This document shows, piece by piece, positions 1-5,862 of a stretch of 16,041 nt of DNA (positions are counted from its first letter, which is position 1; each line of letters begins with the position of its first letter). The DNA is taken from NCBI GenBank assembly GCA_002495225.1, contig DAEF01000062.1, positions 658-16,698 of the forward strand, written 5' to 3'. The DNA comes from Methanoregulaceae archaeon UBA288. Lineage in GTDB: Archaea; Halobacteriota; Methanomicrobia; Methanomicrobiales; Methanospirillaceae. A program made the position numbers and the translations under genes. The notes below the pieces were generated by a model, which did no database searches, was not told where the DNA came from, and saw only the letters and a program-made list of their open reading frames with translations.

Positions 1-848
1 GACCGGCGGGTCATGTCGATCGCGGTGCAGCAGATACCGGTTACCTCGACCGTGCCCTCGAGCCCGTGGGACGCGAGGTAGTCGAGGATCGCCGCCGCGG
101 GAGGCACGTTGTGCCCGACCACGAGGATAACAGGCTTCTCGGCGTCGATCGTCCCGAGCCCGAGGTCCACGAGCGCAGCCCCCGGGTCGGCTTTCGGGAA
201 GTCAAGGGCGGAGATCTGTGCCACGTCTGCCACCTCCATGGAGACGTGATCGATCATACCGGCATGGAGCACCTTGGACTCGAAGTCGATCGGGTCACCC
301 TCCTGGCCCGTGTGCGTCGTCGCCAGGAGACCGACGAGCTGCCCGTCGCAGTACTCGAGGACGGTCTCGAGGTCGGCGAGCGTCTCCGGACGTAGACCGC
401 AGACGAGCTGCACGTGCGGCATGCGGAGTTCGACCGAAAGGCCGCCGGGATCGAGCGGGAAGGTCCGTCCGTTCCTCTCGATCAGGTACTCCACGAGCTC
501 GCGGGCGTGGCTGGTGTGCGTCGCGGCGCCGATGCAGGCGGCGAGGAGAACGATCCTCGACTGCTGGGCCTCCAGCGTAATACCGCAGGCGCCCTTCTTC
601 CCGCCGGAGAGGTCGCACTTACCGTAGGTGCAGAGGCAGCAGAGGTCGCAGAGCGGCATATAGAACGGGCGGTACCGGGCGAGCAGGCGTCGGTCCCAGT
701 CGCGGAGTGCCGTCAGTGACGGGCACGGCGTCGGCCCGGGCGTTTCCTCCCAGGTTCCCGATCCGACCCGGCCGATCCCGACTCGCAGATCCCGGACCCG
801 GCCAAGCGGCGAGGCGATCTCCCCGATACGAATGTCTATTCCCTTCAT
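1..848 (-). CDS. cdhA: Acetyl-CoA decarbonylase/synthase (CODH/ACS) alpha subunit, CdhA, 5' part only
   Basis: The frame starts at an ATG at 848 and stays open to the window edge, giving the first 282 residues. Methanogen CdhA is close to 800 residues, so about two thirds lies outside. CdhA is the Ni-Fe-S CO dehydrogenase subunit of the cytoplasmic acetyl-CoA decarbonylase/synthase, which oxidises CO or reduces CO2 and exchanges electrons with ferredoxin. Seen in the sequence: a Cys-rich block CDLCCLCTYGKCDL at residues 67-80 with another Cys at 88, as in the family's N-terminal FeS-cluster region; HTGQEGD at 179-185; GHN at 245-247; and GICCTAID at 271-278, which aligns with the family's C-cluster cysteine region. 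No strong Shine-Dalgarno (SD) lies just upstream of the ATG. Two CooC-type ATPases lie upstream on the same strand, matching a role in Ni insertion. The family call is firm from these conserved strings. The rest of the cdh operon should lie beyond coordinate 1. Confidence 0.93.
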   Translation of the reverse strand, partial: MKGIDIRIGEIASPLGRVRDLRVGIGRVGSGTWEETPGPTPCPSLTALRDWDRRLLARYRPFYMPLCDLCCLCTYGKCDLSGGKKGACGITLEAQQSRIVLLAACIGAATHTSHARELVEYLIERNGRTFPLDPGGLSVELRMPHVQLVCGLRPETLADLETVLEYCDGQLVGLLATTHTGQEGDPIDFESKVLHAGMIDHVSMEVADVAQISALDFPKADPGAALVDLGLGTIDAEKPVILVVGHNVPPAAAILDYLASHGLEGTVEVTGICCTAIDMTRR

Positions 849-864
849 AACAGTATTCCGGCCC

Positions 865-885
865 GCCCGGAGGACCACTCCGGGC
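865..885 (-). promoter_or_regulatory. Inverted repeat (8-bp stem, 5-nt loop) in the cdhA leader
   Basis: GCCCGGAG and CTCCGGGC form a perfect 8-bp inverted repeat around a 5-nt loop. It lies 16 nt upstream of the cdhA start codon and downstream of the predicted transcription start, so it would be part of the mRNA leader. It has no following T run on either strand, so it does not look like an intrinsic terminator. A leader structure affecting cdh translation or transcription is possible, since cdh genes of Methanosarcina are known to be controlled through their leaders. The link to this sequence is inference. Confidence 0.4.
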
Positions 886-921
886 ATTAGGATGGTTAAT
901 CAACCGTATCGCGAGGCGCAG

Positions 922-928
922 TATTAAA
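922..928 (-). promoter_or_regulatory. Probable TATA box of cdhA
   Basis: The minus strand reads CCTTTAATAC across 930-921, an AT-rich patch in otherwise G+C-rich DNA. An archaeal TATA box here would place transcription start near 898-900, giving a leader of about 50 nt before the cdhA ATG at 848. The 235-bp gap between the CooC-like gene and cdhA therefore probably holds an independent promoter. Apart from this box and the hairpin at 865-885 I see nothing convincing between 849 and 1083. Confidence 0.5.
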
Positions 929-1083
929 GGTAAGTGTTTTGCGCACTTGAGTAGAAATTCGGGTCGCGTCCCCATGGAGAAAGGACCGGTCGGACAGACT
1001 GGAACCGGGTATCCGGAACAGTAGCCCGACAGCGAAGTGCGTGCGTCTGGTCGAAGCCGGTCTATTCTGGCCCGGGCTCGGGA

Positions 1084-1848
1084 TCACGGCACGAGCCCCG
1101 CCCGTTCGAGGATTGAACCGACCGAAAGAAGCCCGGGATTATCCGCCGGGAGATCGAAGAGCGACCGGCCCTCGAGCGCAAACCCTGCCACGACAGGGTC
1201 GTTCTCGATCCGCCCGACGTAGGGCATCCCGGTGGACGCGGCCAGCGCTTCGGTCGACGGGTCGACCTGGTACCCGCCGGCAACGACGAACCGGCCGTAC
1301 CGGACGCCGGACTCGTCGGCGACACGGCGCGCCCGGGCAACGTGGTCGAAGGACTTCTTGGAGGCGCCGACAAGGTCGACGATCACCTCGACCTCCTCCG
1401 CGATCCGCCGATTCAGGTGCTCGAGCCCGGCAGGCGAGTCGATCAGGAGGTAGCGGTACTGCCGGACCATCCGCTCGAGCGCGCGCTTCAGGGCCGCGTC
1501 CGGGAGGCAGTAGCACCCCTCGAGCCACTTGGTGCCGAGGGCCACGAGGTCGAAGCATTCCCCCTCGTACAGGCCTTCGGCCCAGACACGGGCCTCGATC
1601 CTCTCCGACGGAGCGATTCCCGTCGTCGTACCTTTGCCGGTGATGAAGGTTGCTTCGAGGAGCTCGGCGATCGTCTTCACCCCGGCGCCGGCGAGGTCGG
1701 CCCCGACCATCTCGGCGAGCGACTGGTCAGGGTCGGCGTCGACGAGGAGTATGGGAGCGCCGCCGTGCTCGCAGAGCCACCGGGCGGCGAGCGCGACGAA
1801 GCTCGTCTTGCCCGTGCCGCCGCGGCCGACGACCACGACCCGGATCAT
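1084..1848 (-). CDS. CooC-like P-loop ATPase, divergent copy with Arg in place of the signature Lys
   Basis: A 254-residue MinD/CooC-type ATPase starting at an ATG (1848) that overlaps the stop of the upstream CooC gene as ATGA, so the two are translationally coupled. Seen: the P-loop GRGGTGKTSF at residues 8-17, LLVDADPDQS at 34-43, a CYC pair at 112-114 matching the CxC motif of CooC dimers, and LLIDSPAGLEHLNRR at 134-148, the switch II/AGxEH region of CooC. CooC proteins use ATP-driven dimerisation to deliver Ni to the CODH C-cluster. Here the first lysine of the deviant Walker A (KGGxxGKT) is Arg9; the catalytic P-loop Lys is retained. It probably works with or alongside the canonical CooC encoded next to it and serves the CdhA encoded downstream. 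The family is clear; the separate role is unknown. Confidence 0.85.
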   Translation of the reverse strand: MIRVVVVGRGGTGKTSFVALAARWLCEHGGAPILLVDADPDQSLAEMVGADLAGAGVKTIAELLEATFITGKGTTTGIAPSERIEARVWAEGLYEGECFDLVALGTKWLEGCYCLPDAALKRALERMVRQYRYLLIDSPAGLEHLNRRIAEEVEVIVDLVGASKKSFDHVARARRVADESGVRYGRFVVAGGYQVDPSTEALAASTGMPYVGRIENDPVVAGFALEGRSLFDLPADNPGLLSVGSILERAGLVP

Positions 1849-2618
1849 GCCGCCTCCTCGAGGAGTTTGTCGAGCAGAGCGTCGGCGAGGGCTGCCATCG
1901 CCCCATCGGTGGGCACGGGCCCGCCCTCCCGCCCGGCCCGGGCGACCGCGGGATCGTCGGGGAGCACGGCGAGGAGGGGCAGGTCGAGCCGTCCAGCGCA
2001 GTCCCGTGCGGCCTCGACGCCCCCGTCCCCGTCGAGCCGGCTCCCGACGAGGGCCAGGCGGGGGATCCCGAGCTCGCGGGCGAGGTCCCGGATCCGGCCC
2101 GCGACGCCGCACGAGGCAGCCGAGCCGTCGACGAGCACGAGCAGGAGGTCCACGCCCGCAGCCGTGCCCCGGCCGAGGTGCTCGAGCCCGGCCTCGAGGT
2201 CGAGAACGACGGCCTGGCGCTCGCCCACGACGAGCCGGCGGAGGAGGGCCCTGACGACCGCCGCCGCGGGGCAGGTGCACCCGCCGCCGGCCGCCCTGAC
2301 CGTGCCCATCACGAGCAGGCCCGCACCGGCCGGCGTCATCACGGCACGGTTGCTGATCACGTCTTCGACCGGGAACGAGAGGTTGTAGACCCCGGGGTAC
2401 CCGGTCCCGGTCTTGGCCGCGACGAGGTCCACGTCCTCGGCGATCGGGACGAGCCGCTCGGCCTCGGCGGCCGGCAGCCCGAGGGCTCCTCCCAGGTTCA
2501 GCGCGGGGTCCGCGTCGATCGCGAGGGTCGCGTACCCCCTCCGGACGAGCGCGGCCGCGAGCAGGGCTGCGAGCGTGGTCTTGCCGACCCCGCCCTTGCC
2601 CGAGAGCGCGAGCTTCAT
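1845..2618 (-). CDS. cooC: CooC-type CO dehydrogenase maturation ATPase
   Basis: A 257-residue ATPase of the SIMIBI/MinD class. The start is the ATG at 2618, because the canonical deviant Walker A (SGKGGVGKTT, residues 6-15) begins right after MKLAL; longer readings add low-complexity sequence that crosses the divergent promoter. Other landmarks are LAIDADPALNLGGALG at 32-47, a CTC pair at 114-116 (the CxC metal and dimerisation motif of CooC) and VVLDLEAGLEHLGRG at 137-151, typical of CooC. The family inserts Ni into the CODH active site using ATP hydrolysis. It is the first gene of a two-ATPase unit, with a 4-bp overlap to the next gene, and lies upstream of cdhA, which supports the functional call. 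No SD is evident before the ATG. Confidence 0.88.
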   Translation of the reverse strand: MKLALSGKGGVGKTTLAALLAAALVRRGYATLAIDADPALNLGGALGLPAAEAERLVPIAEDVDLVAAKTGTGYPGVYNLSFPVEDVISNRAVMTPAGAGLLVMGTVRAAGGGCTCPAAAVVRALLRRLVVGERQAVVLDLEAGLEHLGRGTAAGVDLLLVLVDGSAASCGVAGRIRDLARELGIPRLALVGSRLDGDGGVEAARDCAGRLDLPLLAVLPDDPAVARAGREGGPVPTDGAMAALADALLDKLLEEAA

Positions 2619-2661
2619 TCTGTCAGAACTGGCCCGCGCGGGTGATGAAGGTAACGGCGGC

Positions 2662-2673
2662 GCACGTTTTATC
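2662..2673. promoter_or_regulatory. Shared divergent TATA region between cooC and the radical SAM gene
   Basis: In the 78-bp G+C-rich gap between cooC (minus, start 2618) and the radical SAM gene (plus, start 2697), the only AT-rich patch is GTTTTATC. On the plus strand its TATA is centred about 27 bp before the ATG at 2697, which predicts a leaderless transcript and fits the absence of an SD. On the minus strand it reads GATAAAAC and would give a leader of roughly 25 nt for cooC. The assignment rests on spacing and composition alone. Confidence 0.45.
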
Positions 2674-2946
2674 CCGCGGGGCGTCGAACGCCCGGGATGG
2701 AGCTGCCCTCCTACCGCCTGATGCCCCAGTCCGTTCTCCGCGAGCGGGTGCTTGCCGCGCGGAAGCTCCTCGGGGACTGCCGCCTCTGCGCCCGGCGCTG
2801 CGGCGTCGACCGGCTCGCGGGGGAGCGGGGGTGGTGCCGGGCCGGGCACGAGCTCCGAATATCGGGGTACGGGGCGCACTTCGGCGAGGAGCCGCCCCTC
2901 GCCGGCCGACACGGGTCGGGCACGATCTTCTTTTCGCACTGCACGC

Positions 2947-2952
2947 TGGGCT
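2947..2952 (+). repeat. Direct repeat TGGGCT, left copy at the insertion boundary
   Basis: The left copy lies exactly where homology to the PflX-like family stops: Leu-Gly is followed by Phe-Gly-stop instead of Cys-Ile-Phe-Cys. With the right copy at 4280-4285 it looks like a 6-bp target-site duplication. Six bases could occur by chance, but their position at both homology breakpoints in the same codon register makes that less likely. Confidence 0.6.
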
Positions 2953-3103
2953 TCGGCTGACAGGAGGCGATTACCTCGGCTGCCCCTGTCGGCAATCGCA
3001 GAACTACCTCTACACCCGCCAGCTCGACGCCGCCGGCCAGCCCGTTAGGGAGCGGGTGTCGGTAACCCTGCCCGCACCGAAGCCCGCAGCCTCCCTTCTC
3101 CCA

Positions 3104-3907
3104 TCACGTCTCCGCACCCCGGCCACGTGCGATCGTCCCGCCGAGGGCGCCGCTGATCATGACGGCCGGCAGGACCCAGAAGGCCATGATCGCGATGGCG
3201 ATCGGCCAGAGCCCCTCGGGGACACCGTCTCCCGTCGCGGGCGATGTCGAGGCCTGCGCGATGAAGAAGATCGTCTGGACACCGAGAGCGCAGACGCCGG
3301 CAAGGAGGCCCGCGCCAGCCCCTGTCCTCGCGCCGCTGGCGGAGATGAGGCCCGCCGCGAGACCGCCGATGACCGAAAAGATCAGAAAGACAGGGGCTGG
3401 GTCGATCCAGCCGGTCAATCTATATGCCACTATCCCGGCGAGGACAGCGAGGGTTCCCGTGGCGATCGCCGCCCCCTGCCGCCGCTCGGATGGCCGGCGG
3501 GGTGTCGATCCGTTGGAGACGCCGGCCGGGAACAACAGTCCCCGCAGGACCGAACCGGCGGCGCCCGCGACCGCGTAGGAGGGGACGTAGAAGATCATCA
3601 GCATCAGCGCGATCAGAAAAGGGGGCGGAGGCGTAATGTACTGGTTCGGACCGGGGGACCACTGCATGAGTGTCACGACTGCCGTGAGGACTGCGGTGAA
3701 GAGACCGGTCAAGCCACCGAGCAGGGCGCCGATCATCGGTCGGACGGGAGAGGCGAGGCCGGCCGCGAGTCCGCCGGCGAAGAAGAGTAGCGACGTGGTG
3801 ATCCACACCGGCAAAAGACCGGTCGCGCTGAGAGCGATGGCTGCCGCGCTCGTCAGCAGGCCTGCGGCGAGGCCGATCGCGGCCGGCGGAATCGTGCCGA
3901 GACGCAT
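3104..3907 (-). CDS. Polytopic membrane protein with internal repeat, function unknown (DUF5518-like)
   Basis: A 267-residue, strongly hydrophobic protein starting at an ATG at 3907. About eight membrane segments are visible, roughly at residues 8-28, 35-55, 58-82, 98-125, 147-163, 172-190, 197-217 and 235-260. The two halves look duplicated: IGLAAGLL...FAGGLAAGLASP (11-54) resembles AIATGTLA...VIGGLAAGLISA (147-190), sharing GGLAAGL at the same point, each followed by another Gly-rich helix. It resembles small archaeal Gly/Ala-rich membrane proteins of the DUF5518 type, but I cannot assign a function. It has no SD near the start. It lies 80 bp downstream of another membrane gene on the same strand whose sequence matches its middle part (SERRQGAAIATG against PERRQCAGIAVG). 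Both sit inside the segment that interrupts the radical SAM gene. Confidence 0.72.
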   Translation of the reverse strand: MRLGTIPPAAIGLAAGLLTSAAAIALSATGLLPVWITTSLLFFAGGLAAGLASPVRPMIGALLGGLTGLFTAVLTAVVTLMQWSPGPNQYITPPPPFLIALMLMIFYVPSYAVAGAAGSVLRGLLFPAGVSNGSTPRRPSERRQGAAIATGTLAVLAGIVAYRLTGWIDPAPVFLIFSVIGGLAAGLISASGARTGAGAGLLAGVCALGVQTIFFIAQASTSPATGDGVPEGLWPIAIAIMAFWVLPAVMISGALGGTIARGRGAET

Positions 3908-3987
3908 GGATGAAAGATGCGCAGCGGGGGGGTTAGTCCTTCCGAAACGACCTCGGAGGATCAGATCTCGACACGGACGCGATCGCC

Positions 3988-4254
3988 TTACGAGTTCGGC
4001 CCCGGTGTCCTCCTTGACGGTTCGGCCGGCTTTCCGAAGATCCCGCCGAGCGCGCCGACCGCGAACGCGAATATCAGAACGAGAGGAGCGGAGTCAGGCA
4101 AGTGGGTCAGCCACCAAACCACATTGCCTGCGAACCACCATATCACCATAAAGGAGAGGATCACGAGGGCGCCCACGGCGATCCCGGCACATTGCCGCCG
4201 CTCGGGCGTCCAGCTCTGCGCCCTGTCAGTCTCGCCTGCCGGCGCGTCCTCCAT
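3988..4254 (-). CDS. Small two-helix membrane protein, paralogue of a unit of its neighbour
   Basis: An 88-residue protein from the ATG at 4254 to a TAA at 3988-3990. Two hydrophobic stretches lie at about residues 22-46 and 54-74, with a short hydrophilic N-terminus and a Pro/Arg-rich C-tail. PERRQCAGIAVGALVIL (17-33) and LVLIFAFAVGALGGIFG (58-74) align with the second half of the 267-residue membrane protein encoded just downstream, so it looks like a single repeat unit of that protein. The matching DNA shares TGCCGCCGCTCGG near 3477-3489 and 4193-4205. The start codon is only 25 bp from the insertion boundary, leaving little room for its own promoter inside the segment. A truncated gene or transcription from outside is therefore possible. 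Function unknown. Confidence 0.6.
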   Translation of the reverse strand: MEDAPAGETDRAQSWTPERRQCAGIAVGALVILSFMVIWWFAGNVVWWLTHLPDSAPLVLIFAFAVGALGGIFGKPAEPSRRTPGPNS

Positions 4255-4279
4255 TGTGCTGCTGTTGATAGACCAACAA

Positions 4280-4285
4280 TGGGCT
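4280..4285 (+). repeat. Direct repeat TGGGCT, right copy at the insertion boundary
   Basis: This is the right copy of the 6-bp repeat, 1,333 bp from the left copy at 2947-2952. Radical SAM homology resumes within it (Gly-Cys-Ile-Phe-Cys). Removing one copy plus the intervening segment restores the reading frame exactly. Confidence 0.6.
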
Positions 4286-5070
4286 GCATCTTCTGCCAGA
4301 ACCGGGAGACCTCGCTCGAGGGGCGTGGAGAGCGCGTGACGGAGGCCGACCTCGCCGCGATCATGCTCGGGCTCCAGGCCGTCGGGTGTCACAACATCAA
4401 CCTGGTCTCGCCCACGCACTACGTCCCGCAGATCCTGGAGATGGTCGCGATCGCGGCAGGGGAAGGGCTCTCGATCCCCCTCGTCTACAACACGGGAACG
4501 AGCGAGTCGTCCGAGACCCTCGCCCTGCTCGACGGGATCGTGGACATCTACCTCCCCGACGCGAAGTACGCCGACGATCGCGTCGCCCGGGAGCTCTCGC
4601 GGGTCCCCGGGTACGTGGACGCCATGAAACGGGCCCTCGTCGAGATGCAGGGGCAGGTCGGCGACCTCGTCTGCGAGGGCGGGATCGCACGACGCGGGCT
4701 GATCGTCCGCCACCTGGTGCTGCCCGGGGGGATCGCCGGGGGCTGCGAGCTGATGCGCTTTCTCGCCGACGAGGTCTCCCGGGATGCCTACGTCAACATC
4801 ATGGACCAGTACCGTGTCGTCCGGCAAGCGTCGCCCGCCGAACTGGATCGGAGCCCGTGCCTCGCGCAGATCCAGCGCCCCGTGACGCGGCAGGAGCACG
4901 CTCGCGTCGTCGAGTGCGCGAGGCGGGGCCGGGCTGCACCGGTTCGCGCCCTGAGGACATGCCGTTCTGCCGTGCAGTGTGCGGCACCCGGAGGACGGCA
5001 GGTCGAGTACGGCGCGCATGGAGCGTCTCCTCTTCCCCCGGCGTGCCCAGGGCAAATTCGGAATATTCAA

Positions 5071-5079
5071 TAATATATA
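5071..5079 (+). promoter_or_regulatory. Probable TATA box of the LURP-one-like gene
   Basis: TAATATATA lies in a strongly AT-rich patch unlike its G+C-rich surroundings. Transcription would start near 5100, leaving an unusually long leader of about 160 nt before the ATG at 5265. The box is close to symmetric, so minus-strand use cannot be excluded, but no minus-strand gene follows it. Confidence 0.5.
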
Positions 5080-5109
5080 CAACAACGGCTCTGTACATAC
5101 CTGGACCTG

Positions 5110-5131
5110 AGGAGGGCCATCGACCCCTCCT
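5110..5131 (+). promoter_or_regulatory. Leader hairpin (AGGAGGG / CCCTCCT)
   Basis: A perfect 7-bp inverted repeat with an 8-nt loop, just downstream of the predicted transcription start. Its 5' arm contains a perfect SD-like GGAGG, and its 3' arm CCUCC would mimic the anti-SD. It lies about 130 nt before the real start codon, so any effect on that gene is indirect. No T run follows. Confidence 0.35.
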
Positions 5132-5264
5132 GCTCGGGATTTGGTGCGCATTCGGTCGCTGATGCCTGGACGAGCCCGGTTCGGCGCGGCTCCCATCGCC
5201 CTGCACCACGGACTGCCTGAGCTCGCAGACGCGACGGGCTTTCCATACGGCATGGAGGATCACG

Positions 5265-5819
5265 ATGACTGCGATTGAGTGGAGGACCCGTCTCTTCGGA
5301 CGCGGGGCCGACATGGCGGCGCCCGGCACCCGGAAGTACCTGATGCGAAGACAGATCGCCCGGGCCCATGACGATAGCCCGATCGAGGACGAGGAGGGCG
5401 CCCTCGCCTTCTCCGTGGACGGAGAGTCGATGCGCCTCGGACGGTCCCTGATCGTCCGGAACCCGCATGGCAATCCCCTGTTCCGCATCCCGGAGCGGAC
5501 ACTGCACCTCAAGGAGTTCATGGAGATCGAGCACGGGTGCGGCGGGACGGCCGCGACGGTCAGGAGGACGGGCCTCGGCAGTTCGCGCGACCGCTGGACC
5601 GTGACTCTCCACGGGCCCGGGGACCGCCGGGCCGTGCTTCGCCTTCGGGGTTCAATCGCCGATTGCGAATACCGGATCGTCGCGGTGGATCGGCAGGTGG
5701 CCGAGGTCTCGAAGCGGTGGTTCCGGCTGCGGAACACCTACGGCGTGGAGATCCCGCCCGGAGAGGACGAGGCGCTCCTCCTCACGATCGCGGCAGCGGT
5801 CGAACAGATGGCGCGTTGA
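5265..5819 (+). CDS. LURP-one-related (LOR/YxjI-like) protein
   Basis: A 184-residue protein. The ATG at 5265 is fixed by GGAGG at 5254-5258, six bases upstream. The sequence shows the tubby-like/LOR beta-barrel pattern: KYLMRRQIARAHDDSPIEDE (24-43), then FSVDGESMRLGRSLIVRNPHGNPLF and later strand-rich segments, ending in an amphipathic C-terminal helix (ALLLTIAAAVEQMAR). LOR proteins (DUF567, related to phospholipid scramblases) are common in archaea and bacteria, and their biochemical role is not established; the barrel may bind membranes or lipids. The gene lies 43 bp upstream of a K+-channel-like gene on the same strand, so the two may be co-transcribed. The family call is fairly sure; function is unknown. 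Confidence 0.78.
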   Translation: MTAIEWRTRLFGRGADMAAPGTRKYLMRRQIARAHDDSPIEDEEGALAFSVDGESMRLGRSLIVRNPHGNPLFRIPERTLHLKEFMEIEHGCGGTAATVRRTGLGSSRDRWTVTLHGPGDRRAVLRLRGSIADCEYRIVAVDRQVAEVSKRWFRLRNTYGVEIPPGEDEALLLTIAAAVEQMAR

Positions 5820-5862
5820 AGAGGACGTGACAATGATCTGATGGAGGCGGGAGCGACCACCT

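Larger units (their letters stand above)
2953..4279. mobile_element. 1,327-bp insertion carrying two membrane-protein genes (no transposase)
   Basis: This is the segment between the two TGGGCT copies that interrupts the radical SAM gene. It encodes two minus-strand membrane proteins (3104-3907 and 3988-4254) and has no recognisable transposase or integrase. I find no convincing terminal inverted repeats. The right end has a small inverted repeat (TGTTG at 4263-4267, CAACA at 4274-4278) next to the junction. The left 150 bp (2953-3103) has no identified gene, but its plus strand has a codon-like stretch (see findings). Options are a non-autonomous mobile element, a fragment captured by recombination, or an assembly join. 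That it is an insertion relative to the ancestral gene is well supported; calling it mobile is inference. Confidence 0.5.
2697..4954 (+). pseudogene. COG1313/PflX-type radical SAM protein gene, interrupted and frameshifted
   Basis: The N-terminal part (2697-2952) encodes 85 residues with CRLCARRC (28-35), C47 and then GTIFFSHCTLG, which ends at the first Cys of the radical SAM motif. The remainder resumes at 4280 with GCIFCQN, then GCHNINLVSPTHYVPQI, YNTG, DIYLPDAKYADD, RHLVLPGG and YVNIMDQYR, all typical of the PflX-like radical SAM family (putative pyruvate-formate-lyase activating enzyme relatives of unknown substrate). Joining the two parts through the shared TGGGCT gives FFSHCTLGCIFCQN, an intact CxxxCxxC. 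A second defect is an extra G in GCGGGGCC near 4925-4928. Removing one G gives an ending RAGLHRFAP with a stop at 4952-4954, as expected for the family, whereas the present frame runs on to 5073. Repaired length would be about 307 residues. The insertion splits the cluster-binding motif, so the gene is very probably inactive. The 3' part could in principle start at the ATG at 4279 but would lack one cluster Cys. Confidence 0.88.
4955..5264 (+). other. Gene-free stretch upstream of the LURP-one-like gene
   Basis: About 310 bp without a supported gene. The first part is read through by the frameshifted radical SAM frame as far as 5073. It contains a nested imperfect inverted repeat (TGCCGT at 4960-4965 with ACGGCA at 4995-5000; TGCCG at 4968-4972 with CGGCA at 4982-4986) that could form a hairpin after the ancestral stop, but no T run follows. 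The middle has a sharp AT-rich patch (5055-5082), the likely promoter. The last part (about 5105-5264) would be the leader of the next gene and contains a hairpin at 5110-5131. Confidence 0.55.

Noticed and set aside
896..1087. A 63-codon frame on the minus strand (GTG at 1087) overlapping the stop of the CooC-like gene
   Set aside because: No family resemblance, no hydrophobic or domain pattern, and it runs through the cdhA promoter region.
3968..3984. TCGACACGGACGCGATC is identical to 15798-15814 in the small-subunit gene, and both can be read as DTDAI
   Set aside because: Identity ends exactly at 17 bases on both sides and the flanks do not resemble the small subunit, so a chance match in G+C-rich DNA is more likely than a gene fragment.
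2953..4279. Group I/II intron or intein as explanation of the radical SAM interruption
   Set aside because: The segment is not an open in-frame extension, so it is not an intein, and it holds minus-strand membrane genes with no maturase or homing endonuclease.
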